A stretch of DNA of 64,000 nucleotides from Xylona heveae TC161 (lineage: Eukaryota > Ascomycota > Xylonomycetes > Xylonales > Xylonaceae): the NCBI RefSeq assembly GCF_001619985.1, contig NW_017264196.1, forward strand, positions 930,001-994,000, written 5' to 3'. Under the pieces are notes generated by a model. That model was not told the DNA's origin. It ran no database searches and was given only the letters and a program-made list of their open reading frames with translations. Shown in pieces: positions 22,385-33,872 of the stretch; position 1 is the stretch's first letter; every line of letters starts with the position of its first letter. A program made the translations under genes and the position numbers.

Positions 22385-24082
22385 ATTGAGACACTCCGCC
22401 CGCCGTCAGCCCAGCGGGTGCGAGAGCTTCCAGCTTTGACGACCACGACGAACACAAGTCCCTTAGTGGAAGAAAAGACGACATTGCCACTGCCACCGAT
22501 CGGACACGATATTTCACGACCTTCGTCGACATCGACGCAGTCCTCAACGGCTCTTTCGCAGCAGCATTATCAAAATAATAACAGCGGCGCGTTACCGTCG
22601 CTGCCAGGGTTGTCCACGCTGGCTTCGATCGCGTCGGCCCCGTCTCCCCAATTAAGGTGCGTTTGGTTCCGAGCAGCCTCTTAGGTTTAGCGTTTAGGAT
22701 CGTCCGGACACCCACACAACCCACCAACCCTTTCCTTTTTCCCTTTTCCCTTTTCTCCCTCCCTTCCGTTTTCCCCCCCAAAATAATCGCCAGATGAGGA
22801 AGGGGGGTGGTCACCCTCTGCCAATCTACTCTACCGAGCCAACGCAGTATCGCTCCTTATCAGCTTTCCCCCAAATGCACCTGCACAAAAAAACCTTGAA
22901 TCGCTGCACCATTCTAACTGCCGTTTATCTCACGCATTAGGGCGTTCAATGTGGGCCACAACATGACTTACGCTACGTCTTCTCCCGCTGCGACCGCTGC
23001 TCAGGGCAATACTCCGGTGAGTTTTCGGATTTCGCCGCTCGCTCGCGTCGTGCATATCCCTCCGTCTGATTTCTCCCCTTCTTTCCCCCCCAAAAATGCC
23101 CTTATCGCATCCTCCCGCAATCGCCATGTCGTCGACAGATGCTAATCACCACCGCGATCACTTACAGCCTATCTGCCAAAATTGCACGACGTCGACGACG
23201 CCGTTATGGAGGAGAGATGAAATGGGCTCCGTGCTGTGCAACGCCTGTGGCTTGTTCCTCAAGTTGCATGGCCGTCCGCGACCGATAAGCCTCAAGACCG
23301 ATGTGATAAAGAGTCGAAATCGGGTCAAGAGTTCGGGTCAAAATCCCAAGAAGAAGGTTTGCGCTCTTGTCTTCTGTTCTCTCTCTTTTGACACGTTATA
23401 ACTAATACGGTTCTCTTTGTTGCAGTCTCTTTTTGAATCCAATGGCCTTGCTGCCGCTCGGTCAGACGCTGGCACTCCGCCCAATAATCTCAGCGGCCAC
23501 CGACGCACGTCACAAAAAGCCTCTTCGGGTGCCTCTGATCGATCCAACTCGCCCATTTCACGCACCGCCACGCCATACCACAACCCAAACATTGCTCCGC
23601 AGAGCATGTTTGATGGGGTGACGCTGGCTGAGCACAATTTCCACCCGTCGCCGTCGCTGCCGTCGTTGAACCTGAGGCAACCGTCCCCTGGTGCCGGCGC
23701 ATCCTTTGGTGAACGACATCTTGAGCCGCCGCAGTCGTATGAGTCGTTGCTGGCGACAAACACGTCGCTCAAGACTCGTGTCAGCGAACTCGAAGTGATC
23801 AACGATCTCTTCCGGGGCCGCGTCGCCGAGCTGGAGCAAAGCGAAGCGACTGCGCGACGAGGAGAGATGATGCGACGAGAGTCGGAGACCCATCTCAGGC
23901 ATATGCTGGATGAGTCGCAAGTCCGAGAGGGTGACTTGAAACGGCGACTTGACGAGCTGGAGGCGGAAGTCATGGACTTGCGTTCCTCTGGCCCTAGAAC
24001 CAAGAAGATGCGTGTCTCGGACATTGTGGATGATGAAAATACTCCCATCGCCACCACCACTCCTCCTCCTTCAGCGTCGTAA
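22385..24082 (+). CDS. areB: GATA transcription factor AreB (Dal80/NreB/Asd-4 type), probable non-AUG start
   Basis: Exons are 22385-22656, 22941-23016, 23168-23356 and 23426-24082. All phases close, giving about 397 residues if translation starts at ATT 22385. A single GATA zinc finger ([12 protein letters not shown]...[12 protein letters not shown]) with the AreA-like basic tail [18 protein letters not shown] is followed by a C-terminal leucine-zipper coiled coil ([18 protein letters not shown], then [17 protein letters not shown]-like heptads). Finger plus zipper identifies AreB, a dimerising repressor and modulator of nitrogen-regulated genes at HGATAR sites. The N-terminal exon ([18 protein letters not shown]...) is open from 22316 but has no ATG. 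Near-cognates are ACG 22343, CTG 22355, CTG 22364 and ATT 22385, so the exact start is uncertain. The first in-frame ATG is at 22963 ([10 protein letters not shown]). A second start, 23096, lies inside intron 2. Confidence 0.87.
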
Positions 24083-25334
24083 AACTTGAGTTTTCAAAGT
24101 CCCACAGGCGCCAGCCTTGTGTTGCGATGGTTTTGCTTTATTGTGATACCAGTCTAATGAATTGTGTTATTTTTCCTTCTCTCTCTCTCTCTCTCCGGAC
24201 GGTCCTTGCTTTTGGGGTTTGTTCCTTTTTTATTTCTTTTTTTCTCTTTTTTACTCTAAATGGCCTGACGCGCTGGTTCAGCGAGTGTATTCAGAAAAAC
24301 AGATGGTCATTTTCGGCAGCTTCTGTTCTGGCCACAAAATATTTTGCGCTTAAAAAGGCCGTACCGTTATCACGGCGCAGTTTTCTTATCTCTCCGCCCA
24401 TCCCCCACAATCATACACATTTCATACACACTTTATACACATTCCTTCGTCTCCCCGTCCCTCTCATACACAAACACACACTCACTCTCTCTACTCTAAA
24501 CATTTCTTTGTACGACTAGTCACCTCTTATCTTTTTTTCCCCTTTACCCTTTGCTCGTCGCATGGATTGGACCAAGGATATCTTTTTCTCAGCACAAATG
24601 GAATCACCACTTCGTTCTTTTTCGATTCTTTCTTTTCTCTTCTCCCTCCCCCCGTTCTCCTCTACAGGAGATTTTTTTTCTATCCACGTCTTGTAATTGG
24701 CGCCAAAAAGTTTTCCTTTTTCTGATTTTCTTTTCCTCTTCTGTTTGTTTAAAACTCTTTTCGTCTCTGTTCGTTTAAAACACTTTTCCCCCTTTCTTAT
24801 CTTGCTTCCTTCCGTGTTCAATGCTACAAAAATCTTGAATATCAAAACACAAATTATTAATTGTCCTATCTTTCTTCTTCGATTCGATTCGATTCTAGTA
24901 CCGGTACAGAATAACATGTGTATGCATGTATGCGTGTGGGCGAAGGATAAAAAGGGTTTGGGTTCGCGTGGGAGTCGTGGAAGTCGTGTCGACATATGCG
25001 GAAAATATTAGTTAATTTAGAGAATATCAATTGTATTTTTAGTTTTTATTATGATTTTTTTATATCTTATCATTTTTCGTCTTTTATTCTATATTTCTTT
25101 TGAAATATAAAATCTGGAGAAAATATCTTTTCTTGTTTCTTTGGGAAGTAAAGATAAAAATGATGAAAGGGTACAGGTAGTTAGAATAGGGAAAGCCCGG
25201 AAGATAAACCTTTTATTTTACTTTTAGGTTTGATTCAAATCTCAACGTTTTAACCAGTCTTTAGTGTTCAAACTTCACTGTTCTTATGATTCGGTCGTTT
25301 ACTTTTATTGATTGTCTTGACTCTTGTCCTGGTT

Positions 25335-25388
25335 GCAGTCTACAGTCTACAATCTACAATATACAGTTTACAGTCTTGCAGTCTGCTA
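25335..25388. repeat. Degenerate CTACAGT-type tandem repeat
   Basis: About seven imperfect copies of a 7-8-nt unit (TACAGTC, TACAATC, TACAATA and similar) in non-coding DNA. Confidence 0.7.
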
Positions 25389-25482
25389 CCTGTGAGTTAG
25401 TTCAACTTCTCGTAGTAGTCTGGTAGAAAAGTTAACTTACAGCTTTTGCTTCGTAGTGTACTTTAGTTTTCGTATCAAAGGC

Positions 25483-25512
25483 AGGTAAGGTAGGTAGGTA
25501 GGTACTAGGTAG
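25483..25512. repeat. GGTA tandem with CTAGGT word
   Basis: Four to five GGTA units followed by ACTAGGTAG, resembling the ACCTACC/CCTAGG clusters on the other side of areB. Confidence 0.75.
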
Positions 25513-25753
25513 TAAAGACAGCGTCACAGATATGATTGATATAAGAGATACTAGAATGGACAAGGAAGTTTGATTTATTTGTGACCTATTTCAGAAAGTG
25601 CACTAAGCAAGTAAATATAATGTGAAAATTTGTCGCTAATGACTACGCTGGACTAGACAAAACGCCAATAATCTATAACATACAGACACCTAAAAACACC
25701 GGAATAGTTGGTTCCTACTGCCTAGATCTTGTCGTACGATGCACAAACTACAA

Positions 25754-26742
25754 CTACTGGAATCCGTTCAGACCGACAGTCAAGACGTTCTCGTCTTGAA
25801 GCTCGGCGGCGCGGGACTTGAGCTCGTCGACGTCCCAGTTGGCCCAGGCCAACTTGCCCTTGAGGAAGGCGGCTTCGGGGCTAGATGCCCAGACGAGAAA
25901 GTGTGCGGGGAGAGTGACTAGTGTAATATGTTAGCAGTGTCCACTATAAGATATATGCGATGGGATGAATAGATGTTTGGGAGGTCAAAAGGGAGAAACG
26001 AGTGGAAAGGATGGAAGGAGGGAAAGAAAGAAAAAAAAAAAGACATACCATCATCCAAAAGATCTGCAGGGAAATCAATGCCAGTCTTGGCGCTCATATC
26101 CGTTTTGACAACGCCAGGATGGATACTAAGAACAGTGGCGTCTGGGGTTTCCGCCTGCAAATACTCAATGACGCGAGACACGGCAATCTTGGAGGAGCTG
26201 TAGGCCGAAAAGCCAGGGTACAGACCCCGATGGGCCGCGGCAGTGGAGACTTGGATGAAGACTGCACCCTGGGCGGCCGCGTGCTTAGCAAACGCCTGCG
26301 CAATATTCAGTGCCCCCTTGACGTTGATCTCGAACCCGAGCCACCAGTCCGCCACGTCGCTGGACTTGATCGGGCTCGGATTGGACAGGTAGCCCGCGTT
26401 GTTGATCACAATGTCAATGGGCTGCTTGGTCGCGGAGGCAAACGAGGCGAAAGCGGCCTCAACGGAGGCATGGTCCGTCACATTGACGACGTAGACGTGG
26501 ACCTTGGTCGCAGTCGTGCCTTCGACAATCTTCTTGGTCTCTTCCAAGGGCGCCGATCGTCGGCCCAGCAGGGCAATGTGCGGTGCGCCTGCCTGCGCAA
26601 ATGCCTTGGTGGTCTCCCGGCCGATACCTGTGCCGCCGCCGGTGATCAAGACGGTCTTGCCAGCAACGGAGAGAGCCTCCCGCGAAGGGTCAATCGAGGG
26701 GTAGCTCGTGTGGTGGTAGGTCTTGGTGAATGTGCTGGCCAT
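25754..26742 (-). CDS. Classical short-chain dehydrogenase/reductase
   Basis: Exons are 26742-26049 and 25917-25754, giving 285 residues. The Rossmann nucleotide motif TGGGTGIG is at 34-41, NNAG at 114-117, the catalytic serine is near 166 (VSTAAA) and the catalytic pair is YSSSK (Y181, K185). The intron is GT-AG (131 nt) and the second exon restores the usual SDR C-terminus (VTLPAHFLVWASSPEAAFLKG). ALLGRR after strand 2 (about 57-62) puts basic residues there, suggesting NADP(H), by inference. The substrate cannot be told; neighbouring genes do not form a pathway. Start: first ATG, 33 residues before the Rossmann strand. Confidence 0.85.
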
Positions 26743-28211
26743 ATTTGTAATGTTCCGATGTGCGGTGTAGTAGTGTAGTAGTGTTGTTTGAGTGAACGGG
26801 CGTAGACTGCTTTAGTAGAGTGCTGAAGCTGTGCTGCTGATATGCGGACTTGAGATAGCCTTGAAAGGAACTCTTTTGATGATATGATTGTATAGAAAAT
26901 TTGATGAGTAGAAGAATCAGATATCAACTCCAGACCTGACGCTGTTTAAATAGACAAAAAACAACAAGACAAGAGGGATCGAAGGACATGGAAGAAGGAC
27001 GTGGACACCTTGTCTTTGGTGTTGTGGCTGTTGATTTCAAATCCATTTTGCTCCTTGTGTGCTTGACGTGCCTTGGTGGAGGGACAGATGGAATAACGCA
27101 ATCACAATAATCAAAGCACAATACACATTGTGGAGCAGACAAGGCTTCCAAAAACAAACATTGATTGCTGACATATCGACTGCTAACATACTAGTCCTCG
27201 CATTGCGTCTCCTCCTGCGCGTCCTGAGCCCACAATTCTCCCTTGTTGCGTGTCTTTAGCTTCTAAGCGCAGGGTTTCAAATACAGTCCCCTGTAAAGGC
27301 AGTCGATTTCTAAGCAGGAGGTTGTAAATTAATCACAACCGGGGAATGGTGCAAATAAAATACCGGTGTAGTCCCAATGCGTTGCCGCACGGGCTGTCTA
27401 ACTGTCCGTAGGGACCAAATGGGCTAACGCGCCAGAAAGCATTCTCTTGGATGTTGATAGTGGCTTGGACGGAGTATTGACGTGACCGAGAAGAGCGAGA
27501 GATCGAGAGATTCGGCGCCAAAGGATGATGAATCAGTATTACTCGGGACACGTCCTCGGCGGCGCTAAAAAGCTTATTTCATCTTTCACCGGCAATCAAG
27601 AGTGTCCGGAATAACCTTGGTATTGTTGTGGGCCGGCAAGGAATTAATCCAACTCGGAACCGGTAGAGTGATAAGAATGCAAACAAAGAGATGAATTGTT
27701 CGATGAGATCTGACCCTGGCTGCGGTGGACATGGATTACTCTCGGGATTGACTAGTCGTGCGATATGGTTATTACTCCGCGTGTCCCCCGTTTCTGTATG
27801 TGACCAAAGGTCCTCTGACAGCCTTGTCAGTAAGGCGTGCTTTTTCAATCATGAGCATGCCAGTAGCCTCCCAGAAAGTATTCAATAGAGAGATAAGCGA
27901 TACGAGGAAATACGAGAAATCATGCATTTACTAGGTAGGCAGCAGAGTCTGGGATAAGATTATATGTTGTCATCCATAGATTTTGTGTCCGTAGACTGAT
28001 GACAGCAATATTAATGGCATGTAAACGGTCCTGGCTCAGCTGCCAAATGTGGGTAGAGAGGAAGATAGATGGTTGAGAAGCAGTAAGAGAATGAAATAGT
28101 ATTTTTCGTTGATAGTCTATCTTTGAAGCAAATGGTATCATATGCTTGTCCGCATGTAAAAGATCCAACATTATAGAATGTCTGACGCCCCGACGAGTCC
28201 ATCAGCGGTAA
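26743..28211. other. Intergenic, SDR promoter and PMS1 downstream region
   Basis: 1.47 kb with no convincing coding region. It contains one ACGGAGTA word (27469-27476) and an ACTAGGTAGG word (about 27930). Short ORFs on both strands lack family features. Confidence 0.7.
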
Positions 28212-29437
28212 TTATCCAAGGTAATCTCTCCAATTAATATCCCCAGTGCCCTCATCTCCAAGACCTACTAACCCTTGACCCTCTTGCCAAGGCTGCAACG
28301 CGTCGAGGCTTACTAAATGACGCATGGTCGGCCTGCCATGTGGACAATTCCACGGCTTATCAATCTCTCCCATATGTACAAGAACGTTTTTCATCCGTTT
28401 CGCAGTCAAAGGGTGCCCGACCATAATGGACGAACGACACGCCCGCATGGCGAACATGCGTCTGACTTTGCTTGGACGAGGAATGTGGGAAGCAGACGAG
28501 GGTGAGTCGGCTAGGAGCGAAATGAGCTCTTCGAGGTCGCGCGTATCGAACACAACGTCACGGCTGATTGGTAAGCTTACGAGCTTACAACGCTGTCCAA
28601 TGGGTTCCTCTCCGCTTGCATCTACCTCGACGATGAAACCGTTCTTCTCCAGTACGTGCGTGTTTTCTAAGAGTATTTCCTCTTCCACTGCAGTCAAATT
28701 GAGCGCGCGTGGCTTTACCAGGCGCTGGTTCTGTACCACCGTCTCTGCCTGAAGACGTTCAAAGTTATACTTTTCATCTGACGCATGTTGATCAATGATG
28801 AAGAGCTCATCCTGTGCCTTGCTGTCACCTTGCTCATTGCAAGAAACAGAGTAGGGCCGTGCTGCCAAGATGAACCCAAGATTGAACTGCCCGACCACCC
28901 GCATCTGGGCAAAATCTTCCTTGGAAATGGTAAGAGATAATCGTTCCTCGACAGATTCTGCAGATTCACGGTCTACCTGAGCACCACTCTTCGCCATGTA
29001 CCCTTGACGCCGTTCGTCAATAGCTTCTAGAGATTCACGGAAAGCGCTGATATGGTGCTCCATTTTGCCAATTGACCAATCAACGCGTTGGAGGAGTTGC
29101 GTAGTTGAATCCTTTCTGCGGCTGTTTCTTAGGAGATGATTCGCCCGTTTTATATTGTCCTCCGTGGGTCTCGCTGCTACCTGTGCAGCATCTTCTGCTT
29201 CACGTATTAAAGCTTGCACCCGTGCTTGCTCTTGAGCTTTGGCCTCTTCTTCATCAACATAGTCTGAATCAGAGTCCAGTGCTTCCGGGACTTCTTCTGC
29301 ATCTCCAGCATCTCCATCAATCATATTTTCATCAGGTACCTCTGCATCTGAGGTGTATCCTTGGCCCTTGGAATCTTTGTTCTTGCTGTCTGAGGCTATG
29401 CTTTCTTGAGGGCCCTCTTCGTTTTCACTATTCTCCG

Positions 29438-29474
<37 letters not shown>

Positions 29475-31743
29475 GCCGCTTCTTTCTGCATCGCTACTGA
29501 GCTCCTGTCGAGTATCAGAAGCAGCAAATGCTTGCAGATTTTTTGCAAAGCTACTTCCACGAGGCGGAGTGTTCTTGGAATTTTTCAATCTTGAGTCGTG
29601 GGGAGCTTCGACGGCTGGAGTTCTTCTAGCAGATGTTCCAATGGGGGACGTGGTCGTTTTAGAGCCAATTGTTATGGTAGCCATTTCAGGCTTCATGCGC
29701 TTAGGCCGCATTCGATCGAAAGCATTCTCTATAATTCCAGGTCGAGGGCGTGGTGGTGGGGTCAGAGCGGGAATTGGGTCCTCAGACGGAACAGCAGTGG
29801 ATGGAACAGAGTCCCGCATGTCGTCTTGGTCGGCCATCCGCTTGTTGAAATCCGATATTCGTTTGGAAACTGTACCCGAGGGACCAGTTGTCTCTTCACT
29901 GAATTGTTCAATTTGCGAATCTCGTTCGGTTGCCTTGTCTGGATTCCTTTCAAGAACTGGCTTGATTCCGGGGGCGTCTTTTGCAAAGCGTTGGCTTAAA
30001 GACTGTGATAGGGTTTCAGAAAAAGGACCAATTGAATGGCCATTATTCTCCGCATTCGCTGCCTTGGCTTTCATTGCCGGGGCATCTCCGTGGATTGGGC
30101 TGTCTAATGTTACTGAGTCGTGCTTTGCATTATCCGTTATATTCTCCCTTTGATCCAACGTCATCGTCTCATCGCTATCGGCAAAATCAGATCCAGGTGT
30201 GGCATTTCTTCGTGCTGGAAGTTCTTTTCGTAAAGGACCCTTTGGTAGAATGGGCTGAGACTGCGGCACTGTCTGGTCTGTAGATTCAAAAAGCTGTGTG
30301 AGCGATTCCTGTTCTGGTCAGCAACAGGAGGTCAAAAGTTCAATGGCGCAGCGCAAACCTTGAGCGTCTCAAGCAGTGCATTCTGATCATGCAAAAGTAT
30401 GGTGCGTTTATCAGGAGAAACATTGACGTCATATGCACCTAAGACGTAGAGCATTAGACATTTCAAATCAGTATTCAGATATTGTAGAACATACTTGTGT
30501 CCATTCGAAAGTCGGCAAAAACAAAGGGCGATTGCGTGACGTTAAAGGTTTTGTAGACCTCATTGAAGACTTTAGCTATCTGGGGAAGTCCACACGGCCT
30601 CGAATTGACGAAAAACATTTGACGGTCTGGTGTTTGGCGTCCCTCGCCGAAGACTGGCCTTGATACGTGTCCTGAAACTAGAACTTCTTCAATCCTTTCG
30701 AAGAGTTAATACCATGAATATTGAGTGCAGATACGAGATTCCTACCGTTTCCCCTTTCTGGCTGTCCATTTCTGGCTGGGTCTATTTGTCGGTTGCATTT
30801 CCAATGTTAAATTCAAAGGAACGAGCGCAGTCAGGGTCTTTGCACCAAACACGTTCGCAATATTTTCCCTAGTGGACGGGTTTGACTTTGTTGAGAAAAC
30901 AATCGCTTTTCGCCTGATATATATTAACAGCTGCAATTATCGAATTATTGAACAGTGGAACCTTACCCCTTTGCCATTTGGTTACTGACAGTAAATTTGA
31001 CATTGACACTGATACATGCATATGCATGTAGTAGCCCCAGAACCTTCCCATATTCACGTTTGATCGTCTTTTCCAGTTCTCGTCTTCTAACTGGTAAATT
31101 ATGGAACAGGTTCCCGACGACCACTAATGTGCCCTTTTGACCGGCCACGATGCTTGTATGTTTGAGTTTGCCAGAAACTTCAAAGTCAAGTCTGCTCGCT
31201 TTTGGGGCATCTTGCGCTCGTGCGGTTATGACATGAAATTCGGAGAGAGCGCAAAGCGAGGAAAGCGCTTCACCTCGAAAGCCGAATGTCTGAAGTGTTT
31301 CGAGATCATCGTAGGTTGAAAGCTTTGACGTGTGATGCTTCAATGCTATGATTAAGCCAAGTTAGAGCGGTGTTTCTGAATGTGCAAAAAAAAAAAAGTC
31401 GTACCAACTGTCTCAAAATTCTCCGGCGCAATGCCTTGTCCGTTGTCTTGCACCTCGATTGACTCCAAGCCATTATTTTTGAAGCGCACCTCTGTACATA
31501 ATGGAAAATCTATTAGCCATAAGTCTCAGTACAAAAGACTACAGACGCACCGATAGACGTGGCACCAGCGTCCAGGCTGTTCTCGACCAGTTCTTTCACG
31601 ACGGAACACAGGTCAACAATAACTTGACCAGATTGGATTTGATGAACCTGCTAGAGTCAGACCAGCTTGTTTCTCTCAAGTATTTATTCAGCATGATAAT
31701 AATGCCCTACCGATCGACCTTCAATGGCCTTGATTGTGGCCAT
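28212..31743 (-). CDS. pms1: DNA mismatch repair protein Pms1 (MutL homologue)
   Basis: Eight exons: 31743-31711, 31647-31551, 31491-31405, 31345-30967, 30913-30746, 30694-30495, 30438-30359 and 30308-28212. Phases close throughout, giving 1046 residues. GHKL ATPase motifs: [12 protein letters not shown] (N34), DNGQG (59-63), GFRGEAL (94-100). The C-terminal endonuclease motif [12 protein letters not shown] is at 854-865, followed by ACRSS (971) and CPHGRP (about 1003), which complete the metal site. With Mlh1 it forms MutLalpha, which nicks the new strand after mismatch recognition. The linker is acidic and carries an 11-serine run encoded by a trinucleotide microsatellite. Several introns are only 50-63 nt. 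Confidence 0.95.
29440..29472. repeat. CTG/CAG microsatellite (11 units) inside PMS1
   Basis: A perfect trinucleotide array, read on the minus strand as AGC serine codons, in the disordered linker of PMS1. Confidence 0.95.
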
Positions 31744-32264
31744 TTCAACCCATGTCTTTGACAAAGTCGCGTAATGATTTAGGATGACGCGCTGTCGCCG
31801 CAATATTTAATTCGGCCCCGCGTCGCGCTTTTAGCTCCCGGCGGTGTAGGACGGGACGAATCGAGCCACCACTGCTGCAATCTTGTTCAAAGCTTCTACT
31901 TGGCCAAGCACCAATCTCCTAGGCCTGAAATGATTGCTATCATATATTTTTACTAAGCATGCGCATGTCAAATCTATTAAATTATTCCCGGATCCACCCC
32001 TCATCTTAATAGAAGTGGGTGAGCGGGATGTCGCAGCGTGCTCCTGCTATAGCGTCAATGCTTTGAGAAATATGGTGCCAGCAATCACCAAATCGTATTA
32101 AGTGAGAAGATAAATTAGTATTTATAAGTACAAAAAACATATTTGTCCACTCCTAGGCCATTAACATAAAAAATTCCCATCAGTAAATGAACTTCATGTC
32201 AGTAGAAGACAATCATTTAAAAAACAAAGATGAAGAAAGGCATTATGGGCTTCTCTGCAGACTT
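31744..32264. other. Intergenic, PMS1 promoter and TMS1 downstream region
   Basis: 521 bp, AT-rich toward the right. No gene signal was seen. Confidence 0.7.
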
Positions 32265-33872
32265 TTAATAGTCAAACCGATTGGGCAGAATAACAGGTGC
32301 AAGCAAAGACCACGCGTAGATAGCATAGCATACCCATGCGCTGACAATCTTTGTCCAGCTGGCCCAGTACGTTCTGCCGACTGGCTGGAAATCACCAGAA
32401 GTTGTGCTATCCTCTTTGAGATTCATGGTCAAAAGAGTTGCAACCCAGGCTGTTGCCAGCATAAAGATGAGATGGAAAAGAGAATAATTGTACTGAGTGC
32501 CTCCTCTCTCGTCATCCTTTGCCGGGCGCTCATCATCAGATTCATCGTCACTCTCGTCAAGAGCGCTTGCGGGTAGACTGCCCTGTGCAACAGCAGCACG
32601 AAGAGCTTCGGCACGCATTTCCCGACGATTGTTCGGCTGGTCCGTGAGGCCATGTTCAACTTCATTATGGAGCTGAGAATAATTGCCATTGCCTTTGCTG
32701 CCCAGGACGAGGCCCTGAGTAGCAGCTCTCGTTGTACTGTAAGCGACGGTAAGCATTGTAACAATGGCACCGATTACGATCGACGCGGTTCGGGTACCGC
32801 GAGCACGGACTAGAGGATTGCAGTGTTTATCATCCGGTTCCATTGAGACGGCAGACATGGTCAGGTAGGTGCAGTAAATTGCGACCATGGCTGACTGGGC
32901 AAGGCCAGCTCTGGGGTTGGAATCTTGTACTGCCGGATGAACAGAAATGGAAGAGATGATGAGAAGTAGAAGCAAGTTGACCTAGAGTGTGTTAGAAAAT
33001 CAGAATTTTGCAGAACGGAATGCATTGACAATACCGTAATGGCGGCTTGGTTCATTGAACAGCCTCCACGCGCAAAGAAGATATACATGACAATAGTCAT
33101 GGCAATGGAGCAGATGTACATGCTCAGCGTCGATCCGATGAGGAAAAACCTCCAGACGCGAGAATCATGAAACTCGATCTTTTCAAGGCAATATTCCGCC
33201 CACGAATGCGCAAGGTCGACGAGGAGAATCAGCCCGATCAGAAGGAAGACGATTGCTCCGATGTACGCGACATAATTTCCCCAAGTTATGAAAAAGGCGT
33301 CCGGGATCAAAAAGGTGAGTACAATTATTCCAATCCACGCGATGATTTTCGGCCCCCAAAAGCCATTCTGGATAGCGGCGCGGCCGTCCTTGGAAGACTT
33401 CACGCCAAGCAACATGAGGGCAAGAAGAGCGTGGAAAGCACCCAAACCAAAATTGATCCGATGCACGGCGACAAAACCATAGCAATCATGGCCGACACAT
33501 GTCAGTCTCATGTAGTCGAGAGTAAGATGCTCCAGCTTCTTTATGGCCCAATCGGTGAGCATGATCCATGAGACTATGGAGTTGACGAGCAGAATGAGCG
33601 CGTAGGCAATGCGAGTGGCCATACTACAAGTCCAGCAGTTAGCTTAGCCTTCCAAAAAAGCCTTTCTGAGAGAGATTAATATTAACCTTCCCTGGCATTT
33701 CCCACATGCGCTACAGACGGCGGAACATGTTGCAGCTCCACAACAAGATGCGGCAAACGTCCCGAGCTAGAACTTGGTCAGAAAACGATAAAGAGTGCAC
33801 CGCTTCAAAGGATGGACTTACCGTGCTAAGGCTCGGGACTGCAAGAAGAGGAATAGATAGAAGTGCACCCAT
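32265..33872 (-). CDS. tms1: Serinc family membrane protein (Tms1)
   Basis: Exons are 33872-33822, 33766-33687, 33623-33035 and 32981-32265, giving 478 residues. The first two exons give MGALLSIPLLAVPSLSTLG, then FAASCCGAATCSAVCSACGK, the cysteine-rich Serinc N-terminus. About ten hydrophobic segments follow, with landmarks such as GFWGPK, IPDAFF and YCTYLTMSAVSMEP, and an acidic loop (DESDDESDDE) before the last two segments. The family was named for serine incorporation into membrane lipids; lipid scrambling is a more recent proposal. It sits in the secretory pathway and plasma membrane. An upstream in-frame ATG-containing extension was ignored because MGALLS is the conserved start. Divergent with the MCH1-like gene. 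Confidence 0.93.

Larger units (their letters stand above)
24083..25753. other. Convergent 3' intergenic region areB/SDR
   Basis: 1.67 kb, T-rich on the + strand. It holds a CT run (24178-24196), GATTC triplication (about 24880-24896), degenerate TACAGTC tandem (25335-25388) and GGTA tandem (25483-25512). No gene was recognised. Confidence 0.75.

Noticed and set aside
31013-31030. Perfect 18-bp palindrome TACATGCATATGCATGTA
   Set aside because: It lies inside PMS1 exon 4 and is explained by codons for LHAYAC; no second copy was seen.
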